Shown: positions 18,927-26,880, numbered from the stretch's first letter. The stretch is DNA of 64,000 nt from JADHLJ01 sp038118725 (GCA_038118725.1 JAYOIK010000023.1:1-64000); one strand, 5' to 3'. Numbers and translations are program-made. The notes: generated by a model from the sequence alone, not told the origin.

Positions 18927-18954
18927 ATATTGTCCGAAACAAGGAGATTTCAAG
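18927..18954 (-). promoter_or_regulatory. hflK: Possible heat-shock (sigma-32-like) promoter for hflKC
   Basis: On the minus strand CTTGAAA is followed, 18 bases after CTTG, by CAATAT. That resembles the alphaproteobacterial RpoH pattern (CTTG, 17-18 bases, CYTAT) with an imperfect -10. It lies about 125 bases before the hflK ATG and overlaps the mrp ribosome site. It is supported only by pattern and by the known heat-shock control of hflKC in enterics. Confidence 0.25.
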
Positions 18955-18955
18955 C

Positions 18956-20095
18956 ATGGCACAGGTTACCGAGGCCCAGATTCTGGACGCGCTTCGCTCT
19001 GTTCTCGACCCGGACCGCGACCAGGACATCGTTAGTCTCGGGATCGTGAGCGGGCTGGTCATCAAGGATGGCAATATCGGCTTCGCGATCGAGGTCGACC
19101 CGCAACGCGGTCCGCATCTGGAGCCCATGCGCAAGGCCGCCGAGGAAGCCGTGGACAAGGTCCCGGGTGTCCTATCGGTTACCGCGGTGCTGACCGCCCA
19201 TAGCGCCGGGGGGCCCAGCGGCGCAAAGCCCGCTCCTCAACAACAGCCACGCCCGCAAGTCCAATCCTCGACCGGCGGCGCGCGAGAGCTGGCGCCTGGC
19301 GTCAAGGCGATCGTCGCCGTCGCCTCGGGCAAGGGCGGGGTCGGCAAGTCCACCACGGCGATCAACCTGGCGATGGCGCTGTCCGCTTCGGGGCTCTCCG
19401 TCGGTATTCTGGACGCGGACATTTACGGCCCTTCCCTGCCGCGCATGATGGGGATTTCCGACAAACCCACCAGCGAGGATGGCCGCATTCTGATCCCGCT
19501 GGAAAAACACGGCGTCAAATGCATGTCGATCGGCTTCCTTGTTCCCGAGGACTCGCCGACGATCTGGCGCGGCCCGATGGTGATGAGCGCGCTCGAGCAG
19601 ATGCTGCGCGACGTCGCCTGGGGCGAGCTTGACGTGATGATCGTGGACATGCCGCCTGGCACCGGCGATGCTCAGCTCACCATGTCTCAGCGCGTGCCAC
19701 TGGCCGGCGCGGTGATCGTTTCGACGCCGCAGGACATCGCGCTGCTGGATGCCCGCAAGGGCCTCAACATGTTCCGCAAGGTCGATGTGCCGGTGCTCGG
19801 CATCATCGAGAACATGAGCACCTTCATCTGCCCGCATTGCGGAGGCCAGAGCGATATTTTCGGCCATGGCGGCGCGCGAGCCGAAGCCGAGGCGTTGGAA
19901 GTCGATTTCCTGGGCGAGGTACCGCTGCACATGGAGATCCGCAAGACCTCCGACGCCGGCGCGCCGATTGTCGTCTCCGCCCCGGACGGGCCGCACGCGC
20001 TCGCCTATCGCGGTATCGCCGAGGCGGTCTGGGCCAAGGTCGCGCCATCGGGCGGAGGAAGCCAACGCGCGGCCCCTCGCATCGTCATGAATTAG
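18956..20095 (+). CDS. apbC: Mrp/NBP35-family iron-sulfur cluster carrier ATPase
   Basis: A 379-residue scaffold that binds and transfers [4Fe-4S] clusters to apoproteins. An N-terminal MIP18-like domain occupies about 1-85, a Pro/Gln linker 88-108, and the deviant Walker A SGKGGVGKS 124-132. The ATPase core contains the MPPGTGDA switch. The cluster-binding CPHC has Cys 292 and Cys 295. The ATG at 18956 is nine bases after AAGGAG; the frame extends to 18905 without a ribosome site. It diverges from hflK and shares a 154-base regulatory gap. Confidence 0.95.
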   Translation: MAQVTEAQILDALRSVLDPDRDQDIVSLGIVSGLVIKDGNIGFAIEVDPQRGPHLEPMRKAAEEAVDKVPGVLSVTAVLTAHSAGGPSGAKPAPQQQPRPQVQSSTGGARELAPGVKAIVAVASGKGGVGKSTTAINLAMALSASGLSVGILDADIYGPSLPRMMGISDKPTSEDGRILIPLEKHGVKCMSIGFLVPEDSPTIWRGPMVMSALEQMLRDVAWGELDVMIVDMPPGTGDAQLTMSQRVPLAGAVIVSTPQDIALLDARKGLNMFRKVDVPVLGIIENMSTFICPHCGGQSDIFGHGGARAEAEALEVDFLGEVPLHMEIRKTSDAGAPIVVSAPDGPHALAYRGIAEAVWAKVAPSGGGSQRAAPRIVMN

Positions 20096-20124
20096 CTGGA
20101 TCGCCGGATCCGATAGCTGATCGA

Positions 20125-20148
20125 GATCCTGCCTTGCGCCAGGACGAC
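20125..20148 (+). repeat. Short palindromic repeat, family B, copy 1
   Basis: GATCCTGCCTTGCGCCAGG-type element with stem TCCTG/CAGGA (20127-20131 and 20140-20144), an 8-base loop CCTTGCGC, and a trailing ACGAC. It belongs to the same family as copies at 20254 and 46626. Confidence 0.6.
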
Positions 20149-20178
20149 CATGGAAGTCGTCCCATCCCCACATTCGTC

Positions 20179-20202
20179 CGTCGCCCTGGCGAACGGCAAG
20201 GC
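20179..20202 (-). repeat. Degenerate inverted copy of family B repeat
   Basis: Read on the minus strand this is GCCTTGCCGTTCGCCAGGGC followed by GACG, a degraded form of the family B core in opposite orientation to its two neighbours. It has a counterpart at 46576-46595. Confidence 0.4.
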
Positions 20203-20253
20203 CGCGGCGTTAGCCAGTTGACCGGCCCCACCCGGGCTTTGCACCAGCATCCG

Positions 20254-20280
20254 GAGGTCCTGCCTTTCGCCAGGACGACG
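20254..20280 (+). repeat. Short palindromic repeat, family B, copy 2
   Basis: Stem GTCCTG/CAGGAC (20257-20262 and 20271-20276) with loop CCTTTCGC, followed by GACG. It differs from copy 1 at one loop base and has a longer stem. The whole 207-base gap between apbC and the GNAT gene (20096-20302) is made up largely of these elements. Confidence 0.6.
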
Positions 20281-20302
20281 GCGGATGTTTGGGGCCTCCG
20301 AC

Positions 20303-20851
20303 TTATCCACTTGGCCGCCCGGTCCCAGTGATCGCGCTGCGCCGCTCGAGGATGACCGTATCACGCCATTGATCAGCCATGGGGCCATGGCTCATCCAGG
20401 CGATCCGCTCGCGCGTGCCCATATGGCGAAACCCGAACCGTTGATGCAGCGCGACGCTCGCTTGGTTCTCTGGGAAGATACTGGCTTGCAAGGTCCATAT
20501 ACTGGCGGCCTCGGACGCCTCGACCAAGGCGCCAAGCAAGGCGCGTCCGACGCCCAGGCCGTGCGCCGCGTCGGCGACATACACACTGACCTCGGCGACA
20601 CCCGCATAGACCGCGCGGGCCGAGACCGGTGAAAGCGCGGACCAGCCGACGATCCGGCCGTCTCTTTCCGCGATCAGCCGGCCATGCGGAAGGCGCGAGG
20701 CGAACCAGGCCCGCCAATCCGCCGGGATATCTTTTTCGAATGTTGCATGGCCGGTGGCGATGCCCTGGCGATAGATCTCGAATACCGCGGCGCCGTCGGT
20801 CGCGCGCATCGCCCGAATGGTTAACACGCCTTTTGCTCCATCAGCATTCAC
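20303..20851 (-). CDS. GNAT family N-acetyltransferase, phosphinothricin acetyltransferase-like
   Basis: A 182-residue acetyltransferase. The opening TIRAMRATDGAAVFEIYRQG is typical of the Pat/Bar/YncA subgroup. The acetyl-CoA loop is HGLGVGRALL near 97-106. SIFPENQASVALHQRFGF and the closing WRDTVILERR also match that subgroup. Substrates in the subgroup are amino-acid analogues such as phosphinothricin or methionine derivatives; the native one is unknown. It is 18 bases downstream of folA on the same strand and may be co-transcribed with thyA-folA. Confidence 0.88.
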   Translation of the reverse strand: MNADGAKGVLTIRAMRATDGAAVFEIYRQGIATGHATFEKDIPADWRAWFASRLPHGRLIAERDGRIVGWSALSPVSARAVYAGVAEVSVYVADAAHGLGVGRALLGALVEASEAASIWTLQASIFPENQASVALHQRFGFRHMGTRERIAWMSHGPMADQWRDTVILERRSAITGTGRPSG

Positions 20852-20869
20852 GATCTCGCTCCGTAAATA

Positions 20870-21397
20870 CTAACCGTGTCTCGCCAGGGTCACATAGTCG
20901 TGTGGAGGCTCGTCCGGACCACCGGCATTCGTTTCTCGCGCCACCTCTCGCCATTCCCGGCGCGGGAATTCCGGAAAATAAGTATCGCCTTCGGGACGGG
21001 CGTGAATCTCGGTCAATTCCATGCGTGCCGCCAACGGCAGGGCGAGCGAGTAGATGCCGGCACCGCCGAAGGCGATGATCTCCTCCGCGTCCATTTCCGC
21101 CGCGGCGGCCCTGGCCCTGTCGAGCGCCGCGTCGAAATCCGCGACCACGGCGACACCGTCCGGGCGAAACGCAGGGTCGCTGGTCAGCACGATTGTCTGG
21201 CGGCCCGGAAGGGGTCGACCGATCGACTTATAGGTCCGCCGTCCCATGATCAGCGGCTTGCCCATGGTCAGCGCCTTGACCCGTCTTAGATCACCGGAGA
21301 GCCGCCATGGCATGCCTCCATTCGCGCCGATCACGCCGTTATCGGCCACCGCGACGACGATAACCAATGTCGGAACGATGGTGGTTTGCGCTGACAT
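20870..21397 (-). CDS. folA: Dihydrofolate reductase
   Basis: A 175-residue NADPH-dependent enzyme that regenerates tetrahydrofolate. The substrate-binding start is VAVADNGVIGANGGMPWRL, with the catalytic acid Asp 36 in SGDLRRVK. MGRRTYKSIGRPLPGR and FGGAGIYSLAL are the NADPH-binding motifs. It follows thyA after 17 bases, the common thyA-folA pairing: the dihydrofolate made by ThyA is recycled by FolA. Confidence 0.96.
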   Translation of the reverse strand: MSAQTTIVPTLVIVVAVADNGVIGANGGMPWRLSGDLRRVKALTMGKPLIMGRRTYKSIGRPLPGRQTIVLTSDPAFRPDGVAVVADFDAALDRARAAAAEMDAEEIIAFGGAGIYSLALPLAARMELTEIHARPEGDTYFPEFPRREWREVARETNAGGPDEPPHDYVTLARHG

Positions 21398-21414
21398 GGC
21401 GGACAGCCGGTACC

Positions 21415-22209
21415 TCAGACCGCGACCTGGGCGGGGATATGCGGATAGGGATCATAGCCCAGCAATTCGAAATGTTCGTATGCGAAATCGAAGAGGTCCT
21501 CGATGGTCGGATCGATCGCCATCGCCGGCAATTCCCTTGGCGAACGCTCGAGTTGCAGGCGCGCCTGGTCAAAGTGATTGCTGTAGAGATGCGCGTCACC
21601 GAAAGTATGGATGAACTCACCGGGTTGCAGTCCGCAGACCCGCGCGACCATCATCGTCAGCAATGCGTAGGAGGCGATGTTGAACGGCACGCCGAGAAAG
21701 ATATCGGCGCTACGCTGATAAAGCTGGCAGGACAGTTTTCCGTTCGCGACATAGAACTGAAACAGACAGTGACAGGGCGCCAGGGCCATGTCCGGCATGT
21801 CGCCTGGGTTCCAGGCCGTGACGATGTGTCGGCGCGAGGACGGCGAGCGTTTGATATCGGCGATAAGGTTCGCGATCTGGTCGACCGTCCCGCCGTCGGG
21901 CGTTGGCCAGGACCGCCACTGGGCCCCATAAACCGGCCCGAGATCGCCGTTTTCGTCCGCCCATTCGTTCCAGATCCGCACCCCGTTGCGCTGGAGGTAA
22001 CCGACATTGGTGTCGCCGGACAAAAACCACAACAATTCATGGATAATCGACTTCAAGTGCAGTTTCTTGGTGGTGAGGAGCGGAAACCCCTGGGCGAGAT
22101 CGAAACGCATCTGATGGCCGAAGATCGACCGGGTCCCGGTGCCGGTTCGATCCTCCCGATCCACGCCGGTTTCCAAGACCAATCGCATCAGGTCGAGATA
22201 TTGCCGCAC
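21415..22209 (-). CDS. thyA: Thymidylate synthase ThyA
   Basis: A 264-residue enzyme that methylates dUMP with methylene-tetrahydrofolate; the length equals that of the E. coli enzyme. The catalytic Cys 146 sits in LAPCHCLFQFYV. The RTGTGT loop is at 21-26. GVPFNIASYALLT and the ending YPHIPAQVAV are the expected core and C-terminal motifs. It is the first gene of the thyA-folA unit, divergent from the TPR gene with 190 bases between starts. Confidence 0.98.
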   Translation of the reverse strand: MRQYLDLMRLVLETGVDREDRTGTGTRSIFGHQMRFDLAQGFPLLTTKKLHLKSIIHELLWFLSGDTNVGYLQRNGVRIWNEWADENGDLGPVYGAQWRSWPTPDGGTVDQIANLIADIKRSPSSRRHIVTAWNPGDMPDMALAPCHCLFQFYVANGKLSCQLYQRSADIFLGVPFNIASYALLTMMVARVCGLQPGEFIHTFGDAHLYSNHFDQARLQLERSPRELPAMAIDPTIEDLFDFAYEHFELLGYDPYPHIPAQVAV

Positions 22210-22332
22210 CTGGAACCTCTGTTTCTTCGAAATCTGAAATCAACGCGCCGGAAGACGCCACGACGGCGCGGCGTTCCTCCTCCCGCATTTTCCATTGAGC
22301 AACGGTGGATCGCAAGCGTCAAACGCTAAAAC

Positions 22333-22361
22333 TTGTGATTTAGATGTTTTTAGCCACTATA
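22333..22361 (+). promoter_or_regulatory. Candidate promoter of the TPR gene
   Basis: TTGTGA (22333-22338), 17 bases, then ACTATA (22356-22361; TATATC is an alternative slightly downstream), inside the only AT-rich stretch of the thyA/TPR divergent gap. It lies 39 bases before the ATG at 22400. Pattern-based only. Confidence 0.35.
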
Positions 22362-22399
22362 TCTTGTCATTACGTCTGCTCACTCTCGGTGGAACCGGC

Positions 22400-23932
22400 A
22401 TGATACCCGCCAGCGAAAGGGCGAAACTCGACGCGGCCCTGAACCAGCTTGCTCGCGGCCGGATCGGCGAGGCGCGGGCACGCCTGGCGCGGCTGCTATC
22501 CGACCACCCGGGTGATCCGGAGATCCAGCTACATCTCGCCGGGGCGCATCATGCCGCCGGGCGGTTCGACGAGGCGGCGGATTTGTTCAAGGACATCGCG
22601 TCCCGGCTGCCGGATCTCGACGTCGCGGCGATCGGCTTGGCCCGCGCGCTACGCGACCTCGGCGACTCCGCGACCGCCACGGGGGTACTGAAGCGTGGCC
22701 TTGCGCGCGCGCCCGAGAATCCTAGATTGCTTTCCGAAATCGCTGGACTGGCGCATTTCGAGCATGACTTCGAGACCGCCATCCGGCTTAACCGATTTCT
22801 GACGCGGATCGCTCCGGGCGACCCTTCCATTCTCGCGAATATCGCCGAGGCACTGGCGGAATTGCAGCGCGAGGACGAGGCACTGGTCCAGATGGACCGC
22901 GCCATCGCTCTCGACCCGAGCTCGGCCCAGCTTCGGCTCAACCGCGCCTTCACCCTGCTGGCGCTGGGCCGTTACCGGGAAGGCTGGGCCGCGTATGAGG
23001 CGCGTCTGGAGCCGGGTATTCCCGACTCCCCGAAACGCAACCTTGCCTTGCCGCGCTGGCGGGGCGAGTCCTTGGCGGACAAGCACGTTTTGGTCTGTAG
23101 CGAGCAAGGCGTCGGCGACCAATTCTTTTTCGGCGCGTATCTGCCCCGCCTGGTCCGCGAGGCGGCGGCGGTGACCATCGAAACCGACCCGCGTCTGGTG
23201 TCGTTGTTCGCACGCTCGCTTCCCGCCGCCACGGTCTCCGTCTATTCACGTCGCGTGGTCGGCCAAAGACCCCATTTCAACTACGCCTGGCTGCCAAGGG
23301 GCGATAATCCACCGACCCACTACATTGATCTCACGAGCCTCCCCTTCGCGTTTGAGGACGATCACCGGAAACCCGTCGAACCAGGTGGGTTTCTCGAAGC
23401 GGATCCGGACCAGATCTCCAAGTGGCGCGAACGGCTTGCCCGGATTGCCGATGGACGGCCCGTGATCGGCTTGTTCTGGCGCAGCGGCTTGATCACGCCG
23501 AGCCGGGCTCGATTCTACCCGATCATCGAGTATTGGGGGCCGGTGCTCTCGATTGAGGATTGTTGCTTCGTCAGCTTGCAGTTCGATGACGACCGAGAGG
23601 ATATCGCAAAAGCGAAATCCCTTTTCGGCGCCGAAATCGTGAAGCTCGAAGATATCGACCTACGAGACGACCTCGATCAACTCGCCGCGCTGTGTCGCGG
23701 GCTTGACGGAGTCGTGGCTCCGTCCACAACCACGGCGAACCTTGCCTCGGCGATGGGCACCAGAACCGTGATCGTCGATCGAACCCGATCCTGGCCGCCG
23801 ATGATCGGCGACAAGGAAGCCATTCTAAGCGCGTCGGAGCGGGTGTTTCCACCGGTTCAGGGCGACTGGGACTGGGTGTTTCGCGAAGCCCGGCGACGGG
23901 CGCTGACCTGGCTCGGGCGCGCCGACGATTAA
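22400..23932 (+). CDS. TPR repeat protein with glycosyltransferase-like C-terminal domain
   Basis: A 510-residue protein. The first 220 residues or so are tetratricopeptide repeats (for example AGHHAAGRF-type helices, LALGRYREGWAAYEAR). The C-terminal half begins VLVCSEQGVGDQFFF and has the GLFWRSG and PSTTTANLASAMGT segments seen in TPR proteins fused to a GT9/GT-B-like fold. Such proteins are often tied to glycan or flagellar modification, but no substrate can be inferred. The ATG at 22400 follows GGTGGAA; the frame is open to 22295 without better signals. Downstream lies ssrA. Confidence 0.75.
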   Translation: MIPASERAKLDAALNQLARGRIGEARARLARLLSDHPGDPEIQLHLAGAHHAAGRFDEAADLFKDIASRLPDLDVAAIGLARALRDLGDSATATGVLKRGLARAPENPRLLSEIAGLAHFEHDFETAIRLNRFLTRIAPGDPSILANIAEALAELQREDEALVQMDRAIALDPSSAQLRLNRAFTLLALGRYREGWAAYEARLEPGIPDSPKRNLALPRWRGESLADKHVLVCSEQGVGDQFFFGAYLPRLVREAAAVTIETDPRLVSLFARSLPAATVSVYSRRVVGQRPHFNYAWLPRGDNPPTHYIDLTSLPFAFEDDHRKPVEPGGFLEADPDQISKWRERLARIADGRPVIGLFWRSGLITPSRARFYPIIEYWGPVLSIEDCCFVSLQFDDDREDIAKAKSLFGAEIVKLEDIDLRDDLDQLAALCRGLDGVVAPSTTTANLASAMGTRTVIVDRTRSWPPMIGDKEAILSASERVFPPVQGDWDWVFREARRRALTWLGRADD

Positions 23933-23954
23933 TCTGGATGTGCTCACCGCGCGC

Positions 23955-24255
23955 GGGACCTTTTCAAGCCCCCCCTTGTGCCTGTAGGTTTAGGCGTCGG
24001 CTTGCCGACTATGGCGATAAATGGAGCATGGAATAAGCGTTGCGGACCCGGGGGCGGTACCCGGCGCCTCCACCAACTATCCGGCGGTACGGTTTTCCGG
24101 CGGAATCCGAGGGGGCGAAATAGGATCGACGCGCGTGGTAAAGATGTAGCTTTCGCTCGGCATGGTACCACCGATATCGGGCCATAATGTAGTTGCGAAT
24201 GACAACTATGCTGAGGCGCGCCTCGCTGCGTAAGCAGTCGGGTAGCCTAATTTAA
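23955..24255 (+). ncRNA. ssrA: Circularly permuted two-piece tmRNA (ssrA); outer ends approximate
   Basis: The gene order is permuted: the acceptor half comes first and ends CGCCTCC-A-CCA at 24075, with a T arm GACCCGGGGGCGGTACCC just before it. A 35-base internal spacer (24076-24110) would be removed. The coding piece begins GGGGGCGAAATAGGATCGAC at 24111. GGGGGCG pairs with CGCCTCC, and the third pair is G-U, the alanine tRNA identity signal. The tag frame lies at 24195-24233. The two mature pieces form one tRNA-like domain, as known for alphaproteobacteria. The 5' end of the acceptor piece and the 3' end of the coding piece are estimates. Confidence 0.92.
24195..24233 (+). other. ssrA: tmRNA tag-peptide reading frame (resume codon GCG)
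   Basis: GCG AAT GAC AAC TAT GCT and so on to TAA encodes ANDNYAEARLAA. With the alanine carried by tmRNA itself, the tag on stalled proteins would be A-ANDNYAEARLAA. The AANDN start is the SspB-binding part and the terminal LAA is the ClpX-binding part known from other tags. The conserved TAGT lies just upstream of the resume codon. Confidence 0.93.
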
Positions 24256-24365
24256 GTCCATGTGGGTCGCACCGCATGGCGGGGTTTGGGGCGCACCTGG
24301 CAACAGAAGCGTCCCGCTTCCGCCGGCGCCGCCGGGGTATCGGAAACTAGAGGTCGAGGGGAAAC

Positions 24366-24860
24366 ATGTCGGAACAGGCCTTCAAGTACGACATGATGGT
24401 GGAGGAAGCGCTGCGCGGGGTCGTCCGCAAGGCGTTGCGGCAGGCGGCGGCCCATGGCCTGCCCGGCAATCATCACTTTTACATCACCTTCAAGACGCGG
24501 CATCCCGAGGTTGATGTGCCGGTCTACCTCACCGAAAAATATCCGGACGAGATGACCATCGTGCTGCAATACCAGTTTTGGGATCTCGAGGTCCGGGAGG
24601 ATAATTTCGAGGTCATGTTGAGCTTCAAAGACAAGCGGGAACGGCTGTTCATCCCGTTCTCGGCTCTGACTGGTTTCGCGGACCCGTCCGTCAAGTTCGG
24701 CCTGCAATTCCAATCCTCTGGTCAAGAGTCCGAGGGCTTGCAAACCGACGATTTCGGCCCACAGGTCGAAGTCGAGGAGCCTGAATCCGAGAACGACGGG
24801 GAAGCCCCCAAGGGCTCGGGCGAGGTCGTCTCTCTCGATCAGTTCCGCAAAAAACAATAA
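24366..24860 (+). CDS. sspB: ClpXP adaptor SspB, alphaproteobacterial type
   Basis: A 164-residue adaptor that delivers tmRNA-tagged proteins to ClpXP. Residues 1 to about 115 form the substrate-binding domain (YDMMVEEALRGVVRKAL, HFYITFKT, IVLQYQFWDL, FKDKRERLFIPFSAL). An acidic flexible linker follows (about 117-150). The C-terminus GEVVSLDQFRKKQ is the ClpX-binding tail. The ATG at 24366 follows GGGGAAAC. It sits about 110 bases after ssrA and 75 bases before the fumarase gene. The proximity to ssrA matches its function. Confidence 0.93.
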   Translation: MSEQAFKYDMMVEEALRGVVRKALRQAAAHGLPGNHHFYITFKTRHPEVDVPVYLTEKYPDEMTIVLQYQFWDLEVREDNFEVMLSFKDKRERLFIPFSALTGFADPSVKFGLQFQSSGQESEGLQTDDFGPQVEVEEPESENDGEAPKGSGEVVSLDQFRKKQ

Positions 24861-24934
24861 CCGGCCACGGCGGCCGAACCGTCACGCCACGATCGCGCGG
24901 CGGCCCAACGACGTACCGCACGCGAGAGATCGTC

Positions 24935-26545
24935 ATGACCGATATGCTGTATTCCGAAATGTTTCCGCTCGGCGAGGACACCACCGAGTATCGCCACGTC
25001 ACCAGCGACGATGTCTCGGTTGAGAAACTTGGCTCGCGCGATGTACTGACCATCGGACCGGACGCGATCACCGGTCTCGCCGAGGAAGCTTTTCGCGACA
25101 TCTCGCACTTGCTGAGGCCCGCGCATCTGGCGCAATTGCGTTCCATCCTCGAGGACAAGACCGCGTCGAAGAACGATCATTTCGTGGCAATGGAATTGCT
25201 GAAGAACGCCGATATCGCGGCGGCGGGTATTCTACCGATGTGTCAGGATACCGGCACCGCGATCGTCATGGGCAAGAAAGGCCAAAACGTCTTCACCGGC
25301 TTTGACGACGAAGAGGCGTTGAGCCGCGGTATCTACAACACCTACGCCAACCACAATTTGCGGTACAGCCAGTTGGCGCCGTTGGACATGTTCAACGAGA
25401 AGAACACGGCCACCAACCTGCCGGCCCAGATCGAGCTCTACGCCACCCCGGGCGAGGCCTACAAGTTCGCCTTCATCCAGAAGGGCGGCGGTTCGGCGAA
25501 CAAGTCCTTCCTGTTTCAAGAGACCAAGGCGGTCCTCAACCCCGAGTCGCTGAAGAAGTTCCTCGACGAGAAGATCCGCACCCTCGGCACCGCCGCCTGC
25601 CCGCCCTACCATCTGGCGATTGTCATCGGCGGCACCTCGGCGGAATTCAATCTGAAGACGGTCAAGCTCGCCTCCACCAAATATCTCGACAACCTGCCGA
25701 CACAAGGTAGCGAGGCCGGCCACGCCTACCGCGATCTCGAGTGGGAACAGATCATTCTCCAGATGACCCGCGAAATGGGCATCGGCGCGCAGTTCGGCGG
25801 CAAATACTATTGTCATGACGTGCGGGTTATCCGACTGCCGCGGCACGGCGCGTCCTGCCCCATCGGGCTCGGCGTCTCCTGCTCCGCCGACCGTCAGGCC
25901 TTCGGCAAGATCACCTGCGACGGTGTGTTCCTTGAGCAACTGGAAACCGATCCATCGAAGTACATCCCCGAGGTCGACCCCTCGCAGGTCTCGGACGAGG
26001 TGGTTGAGATCGATCTCAACCAATCGATGTTCGATATCCGCCGACAACTCAGCCAATACCCGATCAAGACACGAGTGGCGCTTTCCGGTCCGATGATCGT
26101 CGCCCGGGACATCGCCCACGCCAAGTTGCAGGAGCGGATCGATTCCGGCCAGGGCCTGCCGGATTACGTGAAGAACCATCCGATCTACTACGCCGGCCCC
26201 GCCAAGACGCCGACCGGCATGGCCTCGGGCTCTTTCGGGCCGACCACCGCCGGGCGCATGGATTCCTATGTCGATCCGTTCATGGCGGCGGGCGGCAGCT
26301 TCGTAACCCTGGCCAAGGGCAACCGCTCTCCGGTGGTCCGCCAAGCCTGTCAGAAACACGGCGGTTTCTACCTCGGCTCCATCGGCGGCGCGGCGGCGAT
26401 CTTGGCGCTGAACAGCATCAAGAAAGTCGAGGTCGAGGAGTATCCCGAGCTCGGCATGGAAGCGGTCTGGCGCATTGAAGTCGAGAAATTCCCGGCCTTC
26501 ATCGTCGTCGACGACAAAGGCAACGACTTCTTCACGGCGCTGTAG
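24935..26545 (+). CDS. fumA: Class I fumarate hydratase (iron-sulfur dependent)
   Basis: A 536-residue [4Fe-4S] fumarase that interconverts fumarate and malate in the TCA cycle. Cluster cysteines are Cys 103 (LPMCQDTGTA), Cys 222 (ACPPYHLAIV) and Cys 316 (GLGVSCSADR), spaced as in E. coli FumA. The N-terminal alpha domain and the C-terminal beta domain (from about 340, with GPTTAGRMD) are fused in one chain. It follows sspB on the same strand and may be read from the same promoter. Confidence 0.96.
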   Translation: MTDMLYSEMFPLGEDTTEYRHVTSDDVSVEKLGSRDVLTIGPDAITGLAEEAFRDISHLLRPAHLAQLRSILEDKTASKNDHFVAMELLKNADIAAAGILPMCQDTGTAIVMGKKGQNVFTGFDDEEALSRGIYNTYANHNLRYSQLAPLDMFNEKNTATNLPAQIELYATPGEAYKFAFIQKGGGSANKSFLFQETKAVLNPESLKKFLDEKIRTLGTAACPPYHLAIVIGGTSAEFNLKTVKLASTKYLDNLPTQGSEAGHAYRDLEWEQIILQMTREMGIGAQFGGKYYCHDVRVIRLPRHGASCPIGLGVSCSADRQAFGKITCDGVFLEQLETDPSKYIPEVDPSQVSDEVVEIDLNQSMFDIRRQLSQYPIKTRVALSGPMIVARDIAHAKLQERIDSGQGLPDYVKNHPIYYAGPAKTPTGMASGSFGPTTAGRMDSYVDPFMAAGGSFVTLAKGNRSPVVRQACQKHGGFYLGSIGGAAAILALNSIKKVEVEEYPELGMEAVWRIEVEKFPAFIVVDDKGNDFFTAL

Positions 26546-26606
26546 AGATCGACGGTTACCTCACCGCTCCGTCGTCATCCGTCCATGAGAGCAATCCCCG
26601 GTTTTT

Positions 26607-26631
26607 CCGTCATCCCGCGCTCGACGCGGGG
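26607..26631 (+). repeat. Short palindromic repeat, family A, copy 1
   Basis: CCGTCATCCCGCGCTCGACG followed by CGGGG: a 6-bp stem CCCGCG/CGCGGG (26614-26619, 26625-26630) around loop CTCGA, preceded by CGTCAT. Confidence 0.6.
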
Positions 26632-26729
26632 CGGACGCTTGAGATGGCGGCGAATGACGGGTGGCGGAGCAAGATGTGACATCTCGCTTGCTTGCCGGAT
26701 GGTGTTCACATGGACGTTCTCGGGCGTGG

Positions 26730-26754
26730 GTCCCGCGTCAAGCGCGGAATGACG
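26730..26754 (-). repeat. Short palindromic repeat, family A, copy 2 (inverted)
   Basis: On the minus strand CGTCATTCCGCGCTTGACGC followed by GGGAC: a 5-bp stem CCGCG/CGCGG around loop CTTGA. It has the same CGTCAT lead-in as copy 1 and faces it. Confidence 0.6.
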
Positions 26755-26880
26755 ATGTGTGAGAGCGACGGGGCGTTCCGTAGAGGATTACATCCGCGCA
26801 ACTCCGATGCGTCGTAGACTGAATTGCACCCGCCTTGGCTCTTTGTCATGCTTGCCCGTCGCAACAGGGGAACAACCGAC

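Larger units (their letters stand above)
26546..26880. other. Gap of 335 bases with two family A palindromes
   Basis: No gene-like frame fits this stretch. It carries two short palindromic elements in opposite orientation (26607-26631 and 26730-26754) and otherwise unremarkable sequence. The last 60 bases should hold the promoter and leader of the aminotransferase; AGGGGA precedes its ATG. Confidence 0.5.

Noticed and set aside
20125..20280. CRISPR array
   Set aside because: Repeats are few, in mixed orientation, unevenly spaced and palindromic, without regular spacers or cas genes.
25232..26359. Minus-strand open frame of 375 codons
   Set aside because: It is antisense to class I fumarase, with composition typical of a GC-rich shadow.
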